The notes below the pieces were generated by a model, which worked only from the letters and a program-made list of their open reading frames with translations, did no database searches and was not told the DNA's origin. This document shows positions 1 through 6,582 of a stretch of DNA of 7,362 nucleotides, piece after piece. This DNA is from Pseudomonadota bacterium (GTDB lineage Bacteria; Pseudomonadota; Alphaproteobacteria; UBA9655): positions 1 to 7,362 of the forward strand of contig JAKBAL010000105.1 of assembly GCA_021809225.1 (NCBI GenBank). The letters run 5' to 3'. The position numbers and the translations under genes were made by a program. How positions within the stretch are numbered: position 1 is the first letter of the stretch; each line of letters opens with the position of its first letter.

Positions 1-618
1 GCAAAGCTTGTGGCTGACATTTTGACAACGGCAGGGGCTAATCGGATTTTAACTTTAGATCTTCATGCTGGTCAAATCCAAGGGTTCTTTAATATACCTG
101 TGGATAATCTTTTTGCGACACCCCTTTTGGGAAAGGATATTCAAGAAAATTTGCCTGTTGAGGGGCTTCTTGTTGTTTCCCCCGATGTGGGCGGCGTTGT
201 GAGAGCGCGTAGTCTTGCAAAAAGGCTTTCTTGCGGGCTTGCTCTCATTGATAAGCGACGCGAAAAGCCAGGTATTTCAGAAGTTATGAATGTTATTGGG
301 GATGTAAAGGATTTACATTGCGTCATTACAGATGATATTATAGATTCTGCTGGAACGATCTGCAATGCAGCTCATGCCTTAATCGAATCAGGGGCGGCTT
401 CTGTAAGAGCATATGTAACCCATGGCGTTTTTTCACCGCCAGCCTTGGAACGTATTGAAATGTCCGCTTTGAAAGAAGTGGTCGTGACAGATAGCATCCT
501 AGCGACAAGTGAGGTTAAAAAGTGCCAAAAAATTCGGCAAATTTCACTTAGCCACTTGTTTGGAGAAGCTATCGATCGTATTAATCATGAAAAATCTGTT
601 TCAATTTTGTTTGATTAA
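1..618 (+). CDS. prs: Ribose-phosphate pyrophosphokinase (PRPP synthetase), 3' part, 5' end outside window
   Basis: This cytosolic enzyme transfers the ATP pyrophosphate to ribose 5-phosphate to make PRPP, the precursor of purines, pyrimidines, NAD, histidine and tryptophan. The frame is open from the first base, and the family resemblance starts at residue 1 ([13 protein letters not shown]), so the GTG at position 10 is internal and not a start. Visible motifs, in window residues, are [11 protein letters not shown] (20-30, with the catalytic-region His at 22), the flexible-loop segment [17 protein letters not shown] (60-76), DKRREKPG (84-91) and the PRPP-binding loop DDIIDSAGT (111-119). The protein ends with the family-typical SVSILFD. 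Aligning His22 with E. coli Prs His131 implies that roughly 109 residues are missing, giving a normal total near 314. No internal damage is seen. The 110-base gap to rplY contains a possible promoter, so prs need not share a transcript with the downstream genes. Identification is very secure. Confidence 0.97.
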   Translation, partial: AKLVADILTTAGANRILTLDLHAGQIQGFFNIPVDNLFATPLLGKDIQENLPVEGLLVVSPDVGGVVRARSLAKRLSCGLALIDKRREKPGISEVMNVIGDVKDLHCVITDDIIDSAGTICNAAHALIESGAASVRAYVTHGVFSPPALERIEMSALKEVVVTDSILATSEVKKCQKIRQISLSHLFGEAIDRINHEKSVSILFD

Positions 619-648
619 GAGATATAACAGGTAGCAGAAACGAAAATT

Positions 649-679
649 TTGACATTGAGAAACATTTGAATTCTATTCT
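649..679 (+). promoter_or_regulatory. Candidate sigma-70-type promoter upstream of rplY
   Basis: A perfect -35 hexamer TTGACA lies at 649-654, followed by a weak -10 candidate TATTCT at 674-679 (4 of 6 matches to TATAAT, 19-base spacer). It sits in the 110-base gap between prs and rplY and would give rplY, and possibly pth-ychF-uvrA, transcription independent of prs. The -35 is convincing. The -10 and the spacing are poor, so the promoter call is tentative. Confidence 0.35.
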
Positions 680-714
680 AGTTAAAGATTCAGGTTTTTT
701 TGATATCCCTTATT

Positions 715-720
715 AAGGAG
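715..720 (+). promoter_or_regulatory. Ribosome binding site of rplY
   Basis: AAGGAG is a strong Shine-Dalgarno match, 8 bases before the ATG at 729. It fixes the rplY start. Confidence 0.85.
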
Positions 721-728
721 TTTTATTT

Positions 729-1358
729 ATGACAGCAGCATTTCAACTTGACGTTCAGCTACGAGAAGGCACAGGTAAAGGGGCATCTCGCGCCTTACGT
801 CGTGGGGGGCGCATTCCTGCCGTTTTATATGGTGGAAAAGACTCACCCATTCATTTTTCTTTGGAGCCTATTAAATTACATAAAGAAATTCACCAGACTG
901 GATTCATGTCAAAGGTTTTTGAATTCACCTTTGGTGGGAAAAAAGAGATTGCTCTTGCTAGAGCCGTTCAATTTCACCCTGTAACAGATTTGCCATTGCA
1001 CTTGGATTTCCTTCGTGTTTCAAAGGATGGTAAAATTACAGTAGCGGTTCCCTTACGCTTTATTAATGAAGGCAACTCGCCTGGTATTAAACGGGGAGGT
1101 GTTTTAAATATTCTCCTTCATCACTTGGAAGTCGTTTCTGATATTGATCATATACCTTCCCATATTGATATTGATCTTACGAATCTTGAGATTCAAGATA
1201 CAATCCACCTTGTTTCTTTAAAATTACCTGAAGGTGTGAAACCAGCCCACCCAGAACGGGATCATGATATTGCGAATATTGTCGCTCCAACCGTTATGAA
1301 AAAAACGGGAGGAGAAGAAGAGTCTTCTACTGAAACAACTGAAGGGGGAGAGGCGTAA
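729..1358 (+). CDS. rplY: 50S ribosomal protein L25, long form (TL5/Ctc family)
   Basis: L25 binds 5S rRNA in the central protuberance of the large ribosomal subunit. The long form carries an extra C-terminal beta domain and is also called general stress protein Ctc. At 209 residues this is the long form; the E. coli protein is about 94 residues. The N-terminal 5S-binding domain (about 1-97) shows GKGASRALRRGGRIPAVLYGG (split here at 16-27 and 28-36) and the conserved VQFHPVTDLPLHLDFLRV (80-97). The Ctc domain (about 100-188) includes the GIKRGGVL turn (119-126). The last 19 residues are a Lys-Gly-then-Glu/Ser/Thr-rich acidic tail, common in this family and probably disordered. The start is set by the AAGGAG 8 bases upstream. 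It is followed after 101 bases by pth, a conserved neighbour in many alphaproteobacteria. No anomalies are seen. Confidence 0.96.
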   Translation: MTAAFQLDVQLREGTGKGASRALRRGGRIPAVLYGGKDSPIHFSLEPIKLHKEIHQTGFMSKVFEFTFGGKKEIALARAVQFHPVTDLPLHLDFLRVSKDGKITVAVPLRFINEGNSPGIKRGGVLNILLHHLEVVSDIDHIPSHIDIDLTNLEIQDTIHLVSLKLPEGVKPAHPERDHDIANIVAPTVMKKTGGEEESSTETTEGGEA

Positions 1359-1459
1359 ACCTCTTCTAATCCTTGTAAACGGCGTTGTATAAAGAGCAAA
1401 GCAATGCCAGCTTTAAGCTTTTTGCCCCTTTCATCTTTAAATGCAACGTGGGTTAAGTT

Positions 1460-2062
1460 ATGTATCTTTTCGTGGGGCTCGGCAATCCGGGACTGGAATA
1501 CCAGTATAATCGCCACAATGTGGGGTTTATGTGTGTGGACGAGATAAGAAAAAGCTATGGATTTCCTTCTGATAAAACAAAGTTCTCGGGTTTTCTCACT
1601 GAAGGGGCTATAGATCACCAAAAGGTATATCTTTTTAAACCTTTGACTTATATGAATCGATCAGGACGAGCTGTAGCGGAAGCTGTGCGCTTTTTTAAAA
1701 TTCCCTCTGATCATGTTATTGTTTTCCATGATGATTTAGATTTAGCCCCGGGAAGAGTGCGTATCAAACAAGGGGGAGGACATGGAGGTCACAATGGGCT
1801 TAAAGATTTAGATGCGCATATGGGTGTTGCTTATTGGCGAATACGAATTGGCATTGGCCGCCCTCTTCATAAGGGAGCTGTAACTTCTTATGTGCTTTCT
1901 AATTTTACTAAGGACGAGCAGGTATGGCTTTTACCTCTTCTGGCGGTATTAGCAGATGAGGTAAACCTCCTCTTTACGTCCAACCCTGAAGGTTATGTTG
2001 CAAAAGTGATGCAAATGCTTCCTCCTCTTCAACCCAAACTGGAGACATCCCATGGGATTTAA
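1460..2062 (+). CDS. pth: Peptidyl-tRNA hydrolase (bacterial Pth1 type)
   Basis: Pth cleaves the ester bond of peptidyl-tRNAs that drop off the ribosome, recycling tRNA in the cytosol. The 200-residue length is normal. All key residues are present: Asn9 in GLGNPG, the catalytic His19 in RHNVGF, Asn66 in LTYMNRSG, Asp91 in FHDDLD and Asn112 in GGHNGL, corresponding to E. coli Asn10, His20, Asn68, Asp93 and Asn114. The start is firm on protein grounds: an in-frame TAA lies at 1454-1456, and family members begin almost directly with the VGLGNPG strand. The Shine-Dalgarno region is weak (only GTGGG at 1448-1452), so expression may be modest or helped by read-through from rplY. The 3' end overlaps ychF by 11 bases, which suggests translational coupling. 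Identification is very secure. Confidence 0.97.
   Translation: MYLFVGLGNPGLEYQYNRHNVGFMCVDEIRKSYGFPSDKTKFSGFLTEGAIDHQKVYLFKPLTYMNRSGRAVAEAVRFFKIPSDHVIVFHDDLDLAPGRVRIKQGGGHGGHNGLKDLDAHMGVAYWRIRIGIGRPLHKGAVTSYVLSNFTKDEQVWLLPLLAVLADEVNLLFTSNPEGYVAKVMQMLPPLQPKLETSHGI
2041..2045 (+). promoter_or_regulatory. Ribosome binding site of ychF, inside the end of pth
   Basis: GGAGA lies 6 bases before the ychF ATG at 2052, entirely within the last codons of pth. Ribosomes terminating on pth at 2060-2062 are therefore positioned to start ychF, supporting coupled translation. Confidence 0.65.
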
Positions 2063-3152
2063 ATGTGGTATTGTTGGCCTTCCTAACGTAGGTAAATCCA
2101 CTCTTTTTAATGCGTTGACGGCCACAGCAGCTGCAGAAGCAGCTAATTATCCTTTCTGTACCATTGAACCAAATGTCGGGCGTGTGGGTGTTCCGGATAA
2201 AAGACTCGATGATCTTGCGTCGATCGCGGGCTCTGGTAAAATTATACCCACTCAGCTGGAATTTGTTGATATTGCTGGTCTTGTCCGAGGCGCAAGCCGA
2301 GGGGAGGGGCTTGGCAATAAGTTCTTAGGTCATATTCGAGAGGTTGATGCGATTGTACACGTTGTCAGATGCTTTGAAAATTCTGATATTACACATGTTG
2401 AAGGAGAAATTGATCCTTTAAGAGATATCGATGTGATTGAAACAGAACTTATGCTTGCAGATATGGAAAGTCTTGAAAAACGTCTGCCTGCTTTTGAAAA
2501 AAAAGTCCGTATAAAAGATCCTCAAGCCTTGCTTCACTTTCCCTTAATGGAAAGAGCTTTGGATCTTTTAAAGGAAGGAAAGCCTGCTCGATTTGTTCAA
2601 TGTTCTTTTGAAGAAAAAGCGGCACTCCAGCATCTACAACTTATTACAACTAAACCTATATTATATGTTTGTAATGTGGCGGAAGATGACGTCTCAAGGG
2701 GCAATCATTTCACTAAACTCGTCAAAGCAAGGGCCGATCAAGAAGGAAGCCGTATGGCGATTACGTCCGCAGCCATTGAGGCTGATGTAGCCTCCCTTGA
2801 TTCAGAAGAAGAAAAAAGAGAGTTTCTGCAAAGCTTGGGTCTTGATGAAACGGGTCTTACACGTGTGATTCGCGAGGGCTATGCTCTCTTAAATCTTATT
2901 ACTTTCTTTACAATTGGTCCTAAAGAGGCCCATGCATGGACGGTAGAGCAGGGGGCAAAGGCTCCACAAGCGGCAGGCACCATTCACACGGATTTTGAAC
3001 GAGGGTTTATCTGTGCTGAAACGAGTTCATTTGAAGATTACATTGCTTTTCAAGGAGAACAAGGTGTCAAAGCTGCAGGAAAATTGCGCCTTGAGGGCCG
3101 AGATTACCTAGTACAAGATGGGGATATTTTTCATTTTCGATTTAATGTGTAA
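2052..3152 (+). CDS. ychF: Redox-regulated ATPase YchF (OLA1 family, Obg-related)
   Basis: YchF is a universally conserved TRAFAC-class P-loop protein that binds ribosomes and, unlike its GTPase relatives, prefers ATP; it is linked to stress and redox responses. The 366-residue length is typical. The P-loop GLPNVGKST is at 9-17. The G3 region DIAGLVRGASRGEGLGN is at 73-89, with a hydrophobic residue (Leu77) where classical GTPases carry Gln (HAS-type hydrolase). The G4 position reads NVAE (208-211) instead of NKxD, the family hallmark behind ATP preference. A coiled helical region spans about 130-200, and the C-terminal TGS domain (about 283-366) ends in the typical FRFNV. It overlaps pth by 11 bases and is followed by uvrA after only 3 bases. 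pth-ychF is a widespread pair, which fits a ribosome-associated role. Nothing is broken. Confidence 0.97.
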   Translation: MGFKCGIVGLPNVGKSTLFNALTATAAAEAANYPFCTIEPNVGRVGVPDKRLDDLASIAGSGKIIPTQLEFVDIAGLVRGASRGEGLGNKFLGHIREVDAIVHVVRCFENSDITHVEGEIDPLRDIDVIETELMLADMESLEKRLPAFEKKVRIKDPQALLHFPLMERALDLLKEGKPARFVQCSFEEKAALQHLQLITTKPILYVCNVAEDDVSRGNHFTKLVKARADQEGSRMAITSAAIEADVASLDSEEEKREFLQSLGLDETGLTRVIREGYALLNLITFFTIGPKEAHAWTVEQGAKAPQAAGTIHTDFERGFICAETSSFEDYIAFQGEQGVKAAGKLRLEGRDYLVQDGDIFHFRFNV

Positions 3153-3155
3153 GGG

Positions 3156-6002
3156 ATGAGTCAATTTATTCATGTTCGAGGTGCGCGGGAACATAACCTT
3201 AAAAATATTGAGGTTAAAATTCCTCGTGACAAGTTGGTTGTGATTACGGGCCTCAGTGGATCTGGCAAATCTTCCCTCGCCTTTGATACCATTTACGCAG
3301 AAGGGCAACGACGCTACGTAGAAAGCTTATCAGCTTATGCTCGTCAGTTCTTACAGCTTATGCAAAAACCCGATGTAGATTCCATTGAAGGCTTGTCGCC
3401 TGCTATTTCCATTGAACAAAAGACTACTTCAAAAAATCCGCGTTCGACCGTAGGAACAGTCACTGAAATATATGATTATTTACGTCTTTTGTTCGCTCGT
3501 ATCGGTATTCCTTATTCACCCGCCACAGGCCTTCCCATTCAAAGTCAGACAGTTTCAGAAATGGTAGATCGGTTAATGGCCCTTCCAGAAGGCACGCGTC
3601 TCTATCTGCTGGCTCCTATCGTCAGAGGTCGAAAAGGAGAATATAAAAAGGAAATCGCGGATTTACGGAAACAAGGATTTCAACGGCTTAAAGTTGATGG
3701 GATTCTCTATGAACTTGATGGAGTGCCTATCCTTAATAAAAAAGTTAAGCATGATATTGAAGTTGTTGTGGATCGTCTTGTCATTCGTTCGGACATAGGC
3801 CATCGCCTGCCGGATGCCATTGAGACATGTTTGAGACTTTCCGATGGACTTCTTTATGTTGAAAATACAGATACAGCAGAAATACACACCTTTTCTGCTA
3901 AATTTGCTTGTCCGATTTCTGGCTTTACCATTGATGAAATTGAACCTCGACTTTTTTCGTTTAATAGCCCTTTTGGAGCTTGTCCCGGATGCGATGGTTT
4001 GGGTGTAAAAATCGTCTTTGATCCTCATTTGATTATTCCCAATCCGCAGCTTTCATTGAAAGATGGTGCTGTTGCGCCTTGGGCAGGGGCTTTTTCTCAT
4101 TATTATCTTCAAGCCTTAATGGCTGTCGTTGAGAAATATGGAGGAAGTTTGGAGGAGTCCTATGCTGCCCTTCCTCAACAAACAAAAGATATTATTTTGT
4201 ATGGATCAAAAGGTGAGCTTGTTCCCACGACCTATAAAGATGAAGTTCGAACGTTCAAACAGAACAAGCCATTTGAGGGGGTAATCCCAACTTTGCTGCG
4301 ACGCCAGCGTGAGAGAAAAGAACGATATGGACAACCGGAAGAAGTGGATCGATATCAAAGTACCTTGCCTTGTGAGGATTGCCAAGGATATCGCTTAAAA
4401 CCAGAAGCGTTGGCTGTTAAAATTCAAGCACATCATATTGGCGCCGTGACCGAAATGTCTATTGCGCATACACAATCTTGGTTTTCTGCTTTGACAGAAA
4501 AAGTGACTCCAAAAGAAAGAGATATTGCAACCAGAATCTTAAAAGAGATTCAAGAGCGTCTGGAATTTTTAGTCAGTGTAGGACTTGGTTATCTTTCTCT
4601 TTCCCGGGCTTCTGGCACCTTGTCCGGAGGAGAAAGTCAACGTATTCGTCTTGCATCCCAAATTGGTTCTGGCCTTATGGGTGTTTTATATGTTCTGGAT
4701 GAGCCATCAATTGGCCTTCATCAACGAGATAATGATCGATTGCTCGCAACGCTTATTCGTCTCCGCGATTTAGGAAATACAGTTCTTGTGGTTGAGCATG
4801 ATGAAGATGCCATACGTGCAGCTGATTATGTTATTGATATGGGACCTGGCGCAGGGGCAAGGGGTGGGCATGTTGTAGCAGAAGGAACACCTGATGAAAT
4901 TGTCGCAAATTCTGCAAGCCTTACTGGGCAATATCTGCGAGGAGTGCAAAAAGTTTTTCTTCCTTCTCAACGACGTAAGCCAAAAAAAGGCCAGGTTTTG
5001 AAAGTTGTAGGCGCACGATGCCATAATTTGCAGGATGTGACTGTTGATTTTCCTTTAGGCACCTTTATTTGTGTGACAGGTGTTTCGGGAGGAGGAAAGT
5101 CCTCCCTGATTATTGAAACTCTTTATAAGGGACTTGCACAACTTTTAAATGATAATTCTGCAGTTCCGGGCCCTCATGATCGGATTGAAGGGATTGATTT
5201 AATTAATAAAATTGTTGATATTGATCAGTCTCCAATTGGACGAACGCCGCGGTCAAATCCAGCAACTTATACGGGAGTCTTTACGCCCATTCGCGATTGG
5301 TTTGCAGCCCTTCCAGAGGCGAAGGCCCGTGGGTATGCTGCTGGACGGTTTTCCTTCAACGTTAAAGGGGGTCGCTGTGAGGCCTGCCAGGGAGATGGCG
5401 TCATTAAGATTGAAATGCACTTTTTACCCGATGTCTATGTGGAGTGTGATCAATGTCATGGCAAAAGATATAACCGAGAAACTCTTGATATTAAATACCG
5501 GGATAAATCCATTGCGGATGTTTTAGATATGACTGTTGATGAAGCACTTCTTTTTTTTGAAGCGATGCCTGCAATTAGGGAAAAGCTTTCAACTCTTTCC
5601 CAAGTGGGATTGGGATATATCCATGTGGGGCAAAGAGCGACGACCCTTTCAGGGGGCGAGGCACAACGAGTCAAGCTCTCGAAAGAACTTTCTCGTCGAG
5701 CGACAGGCAAGACTTTATATATATTAGATGAACCCACAACCGGCCTACACTTTGATGATGTCCGTAAGCTTCTCGAAGTTCTTCATGCCCTTGTGGATCA
5801 AGGAAATACCGTCATTGTTATTGAACATAACCTCGAAGTTATTAAAACAGCAGATTGGATTATTGATATTGGCCCTGAAGGAGGCGAAAAAGGGGGGCGT
5901 GTTGTGGCTACAGGGTCTCCTGAAGCGATTGCCACCGTGACAGAAAGTTATACGGGGTACTACTTGAAGCCGTATCTAGAAAAAAGTGTGACCCCATTTT
6001 GA
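3156..6002 (+). CDS. uvrA: Excinuclease ABC subunit A (UvrA), complete
   Basis: UvrA is the dimeric ABC-type ATPase that finds bulky DNA lesions and loads UvrB in nucleotide excision repair. The 948-residue length is normal. The first ATPase has Walker A GLSGSGKS (32-39), signature LSGGESQR (489-496) and Walker [15 protein letters not shown] (512-525). The second has Walker A GVSGGGKS (642-649), signature LSGGEAQR (831-838) and Walker [13 protein letters not shown] (855-866). The C-terminal zinc module is intact: Cys741, Cys744, 19 residues, Cys764, Cys767. The first zinc module has lost one ligand: Cys252-Pro-Ile-Ser255, then Cys276 and Cys279. CEDC is at 406-409. I recall this Ser variant, and the [13 protein letters not shown] segment (120-132), from alphaproteobacterial UvrA, so it is probably lineage-typical. 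The start is the first ATG after an in-frame TAA (the ychF stop) with GGG immediately before it. The location downstream of ychF, without ssb in view, is notable. Confidence 0.98.
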   Translation: MSQFIHVRGAREHNLKNIEVKIPRDKLVVITGLSGSGKSSLAFDTIYAEGQRRYVESLSAYARQFLQLMQKPDVDSIEGLSPAISIEQKTTSKNPRSTVGTVTEIYDYLRLLFARIGIPYSPATGLPIQSQTVSEMVDRLMALPEGTRLYLLAPIVRGRKGEYKKEIADLRKQGFQRLKVDGILYELDGVPILNKKVKHDIEVVVDRLVIRSDIGHRLPDAIETCLRLSDGLLYVENTDTAEIHTFSAKFACPISGFTIDEIEPRLFSFNSPFGACPGCDGLGVKIVFDPHLIIPNPQLSLKDGAVAPWAGAFSHYYLQALMAVVEKYGGSLEESYAALPQQTKDIILYGSKGELVPTTYKDEVRTFKQNKPFEGVIPTLLRRQRERKERYGQPEEVDRYQSTLPCEDCQGYRLKPEALAVKIQAHHIGAVTEMSIAHTQSWFSALTEKVTPKERDIATRILKEIQERLEFLVSVGLGYLSLSRASGTLSGGESQRIRLASQIGSGLMGVLYVLDEPSIGLHQRDNDRLLATLIRLRDLGNTVLVVEHDEDAIRAADYVIDMGPGAGARGGHVVAEGTPDEIVANSASLTGQYLRGVQKVFLPSQRRKPKKGQVLKVVGARCHNLQDVTVDFPLGTFICVTGVSGGGKSSLIIETLYKGLAQLLNDNSAVPGPHDRIEGIDLINKIVDIDQSPIGRTPRSNPATYTGVFTPIRDWFAALPEAKARGYAAGRFSFNVKGGRCEACQGDGVIKIEMHFLPDVYVECDQCHGKRYNRETLDIKYRDKSIADVLDMTVDEALLFFEAMPAIREKLSTLSQVGLGYIHVGQRATTLSGGEAQRVKLSKELSRRATGKTLYILDEPTTGLHFDDVRKLLEVLHALVDQGNTVIVIEHNLEVIKTADWIIDIGPEGGEKGGRVVATGSPEAIATVTESYTGYYLKPYLEKSVTPF

Positions 6003-6076
6003 TGTTCATAGTGAAGGGGAGTGTAAAAGTTAAATAAAGTGAATTTAAGATTGGTTTTTAAATAAAACTCCCTATG

Positions 6077-6085
6077 TTATACACA
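6077..6085 (+). promoter_or_regulatory. DnaA box, perfect 9-mer (TTATACACA)
   Basis: This is an exact match to the strong consensus TTATNCACA, identical to the R2-type box of E. coli oriC. It lies 75 bases after the uvrA stop, on the uvrA-proximal side of the 86% A+T block. Binding is inferred from the motif only. Confidence 0.45.
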
Positions 6086-6120
6086 GCAACAAAATGCCCA
6101 ATTTGTTCAAATGTCTCGTC

Positions 6121-6200
6121 AAGAAAATTTTTCATTTAGATCACTAAAATTTTTTCTTTACTTTAAAAAATGATTTTAAATCAAAAAGTTAATTTTATGT
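6121..6200. other. Extreme A+T block, possible DNA unwinding element
   Basis: By direct count 11 of 80 bases are G or C, clearly lower than in the flanking genes. It contains T-runs and A-runs on the same strand, one GATC (6139-6142), the short palindrome TGATTT-T-AAATCA and the IHF consensus. It lies between the two perfect DnaA boxes. Low duplex stability here is certain from composition. A role in strand opening is inference, and clear 12- or 13-mer repeats of the E. coli type were not seen. Confidence 0.4.
6179..6191 (+). promoter_or_regulatory. IHF-type site, perfect consensus match
   Basis: The 13 bases fit WATCAANNNNTTR exactly (AATCAA, AAAG, TTA). An IHF site between DnaA boxes is a known architectural feature of the E. 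coli and Caulobacter origins, where the bend brings boxes together. The consensus is loose in AT-rich DNA, so a chance match is possible. Confidence 0.35.
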
Positions 6201-6206
6201 GCCTAA
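6198..6206 (-). promoter_or_regulatory. DnaA box, 8 of 9 match, reverse orientation
   Basis: The plus strand reads TGTGCCTAA, so the minus strand reads TTAGGCACA, one mismatch from TTATNCACA. It sits 7 bases after the IHF consensus. Alone it would mean little; it is listed as part of the cluster. Confidence 0.25.
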
Positions 6207-6266
6207 AAATGCAGCAATTCAAACTAAGTCGAGATTTAGCCTTCGAAATTTTCTAACACTCTCCTC

Positions 6267-6301
6267 CTTTCCACAAAGTTATCCACAGAATGCGTGGATT
6301 A
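6267..6301. promoter_or_regulatory. DnaA-box cluster around a perfect TTATCCACA
   Basis: Three 9-mers lie within 35 bases. CTTTCCACA (6267-6275, plus strand) has 7 of 9 matches to TTATCCACA and a single mismatch to the relaxed form TTWTNCACA. TTATCCACA (6279-6287, plus strand) is exact and identical to the R1/R4-type boxes of E. coli oriC. CGTGGATTA (6293-6301) is a 7 of 9 match on the minus strand. The last two form a perfect inverted repeat, ATCCAC (6281-6286) and GTGGAT (6294-6299), with a 7-base centre, which could instead be a dyad operator for a different regulator. Confidence 0.45.
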
Positions 6302-6302
6302 T

Positions 6303-6317
6303 TTAATTTTTAGTTAA
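6303..6317. promoter_or_regulatory. CtrA-type site, TTAA-N7-TTAA
   Basis: TTAA at 6303-6306 and TTAA at 6314-6317 are separated by exactly 7 bases, matching the full CtrA consensus known from Caulobacter and conserved in many alphaproteobacteria. It starts one base after the DnaA-box cluster ends, an arrangement resembling the mix of CtrA sites and DnaA boxes in the Caulobacter origin. The motif is pure A+T at its fixed positions; a rough estimate is about 0.1 chance occurrences in a 580-base region of this composition. Confidence 0.3.
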
Positions 6318-6462
6318 TTTCGGGTGAAGTCTTAAGTTCGGTGGTTTGATAGTTTAAGGGCAAGCTTAAAGGATACGCTTTCTCTGCACTCACTCACCAG
6401 CGCCAGTTTGCAAGGATGCGTGCAAGTGAAAAAATCCGTAGGGTTTCATTTCGTATGTTTTC

Positions 6463-6492
6463 TTTACTAAAAATTAATTAAAATTTTATATG
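6463..6492 (+). promoter_or_regulatory. Weak promoter candidate for the beta-helix surface gene
   Basis: A -35-like TTTACT (6463-6468, 4 of 6) and a -10-like TATATG (6487-6492, 4 of 6) are separated by 18 bases. Between them lie A/T-rich elements including the palindrome TTAATTAA (6474-6481). It would give a leader of about 85 bases before the ATG at 6583. In such AT-rich DNA this match is only suggestive. Confidence 0.25.
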
Positions 6493-6567
6493 AATAGAAG
6501 GATTTTCACAGCAGCACTAGGCTTAACCAAGAGAAAAAATGAAGGCGCTTAAATCTCATCCACTCTC

Positions 6568-6574
6568 AAGGAAG
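6568..6574 (+). promoter_or_regulatory. Ribosome binding site of the beta-helix surface gene
   Basis: AAGGAAG, containing AAGGA, lies 8 bases before the ATG at 6583. With the signal peptide directly behind that ATG, it fixes the start and shows that this gene is real although its end is not in the window. Confidence 0.75.
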
Positions 6575-6582
6575 ATAACGTC

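Larger units (their letters stand above)
6003..6582. other. 580-base gene-free region with origin-like or regulatory motifs
   Basis: No credible gene is found here on the plus strand: the frames hold only about 20-codon ORFs without Shine-Dalgarno sequences, and no minus-strand gene was recognised. No tRNA or convincing intrinsic terminator is visible, so where the uvrA transcript ends is unclear. The composition is patchy: 6121-6200 has only 11 G/C in 80 bases (86% A+T), while 6381-6430 has 27 G/C in 50. The region contains two perfect DnaA boxes, several near matches, one perfect IHF consensus and one perfect CtrA-type site, each listed separately. A direct repeat TTAAATAAA occurs at 6030-6038 and 6058-6066. 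Short inverted repeats are TGATTT-T-AAATCA (6171-6183), TTTAAG/CTTAAA (6353-6370) and TTGCA/TGCAA (6408-6425). It may be a replication origin, a control region for the downstream surface-protein gene, or decayed sequence. Confidence 0.6.

Noticed and set aside
99..107. Perfect DnaA box (TGTGGATAA on plus strand, TTATCCACA on minus) inside prs
   Set aside because: It encodes the conserved Pro-Val-Asp-Asn-Leu of PRPP synthetase, so protein constraint explains it. It also serves as a warning about the chance level of this motif.
1396..1425. Possible terminator between rplY and pth: AAAGC/GCTTT with a 7-base loop, or GCAAAGC/GCTTTTTGC
   Set aside because: The stem is 5 base pairs at best and AT-rich, the alternatives compete, and no clean T-run follows. 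The close, conserved rplY-pth spacing also argues against a strong stop.
1262..1621. 119-codon minus-strand ORF across the rplY end, the gap and the pth start
   Set aside because: It runs antisense to two firmly identified genes, and the protein has no recognisable family. Treated as a shadow.
3663..4028. 121-codon minus-strand ORF opposite uvrA
   Set aside because: It lies entirely within the conserved UvrA coding region on the other strand, with no recognisable domain or start signal.
5792..5800. Near-perfect reverse DnaA box (TGTGGATCA, 8 of 9) near the end of uvrA
   Set aside because: It lies in codons for conserved UvrA sequence (Val-Asp-Gln) and has a mismatch; there is no reason to call it functional.
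6017..6072. GGGAGT (6017-6022) and ACTCCC (6067-6072) as a uvrA terminator stem
   Set aside because: The 44-base loop is too long, the stem does not extend inward and no T-tract follows ACTCCC.
6111..6173. 20-codon ORF (starts MSRQENF) in the gene-free region
   Set aside because: It has no Shine-Dalgarno sequence, has AT-rich codons dictated by composition and resembles no family I know.
6197..6256. 19-codon ORF (starts MCLKMQQF) in the gene-free region
   Set aside because: There is no ribosome binding site; it is short and overlaps the near-match DnaA box. Chance ORF.
6303..6370. Further CtrA-like TTAA pairs (for example TTAA at 6354 and 6366, spacing 8)
   Set aside because: The spacing is 8, not 7, and TTAA is frequent in this AT-rich stretch. 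Only the exact 7-base pair at 6303-6317 was kept.
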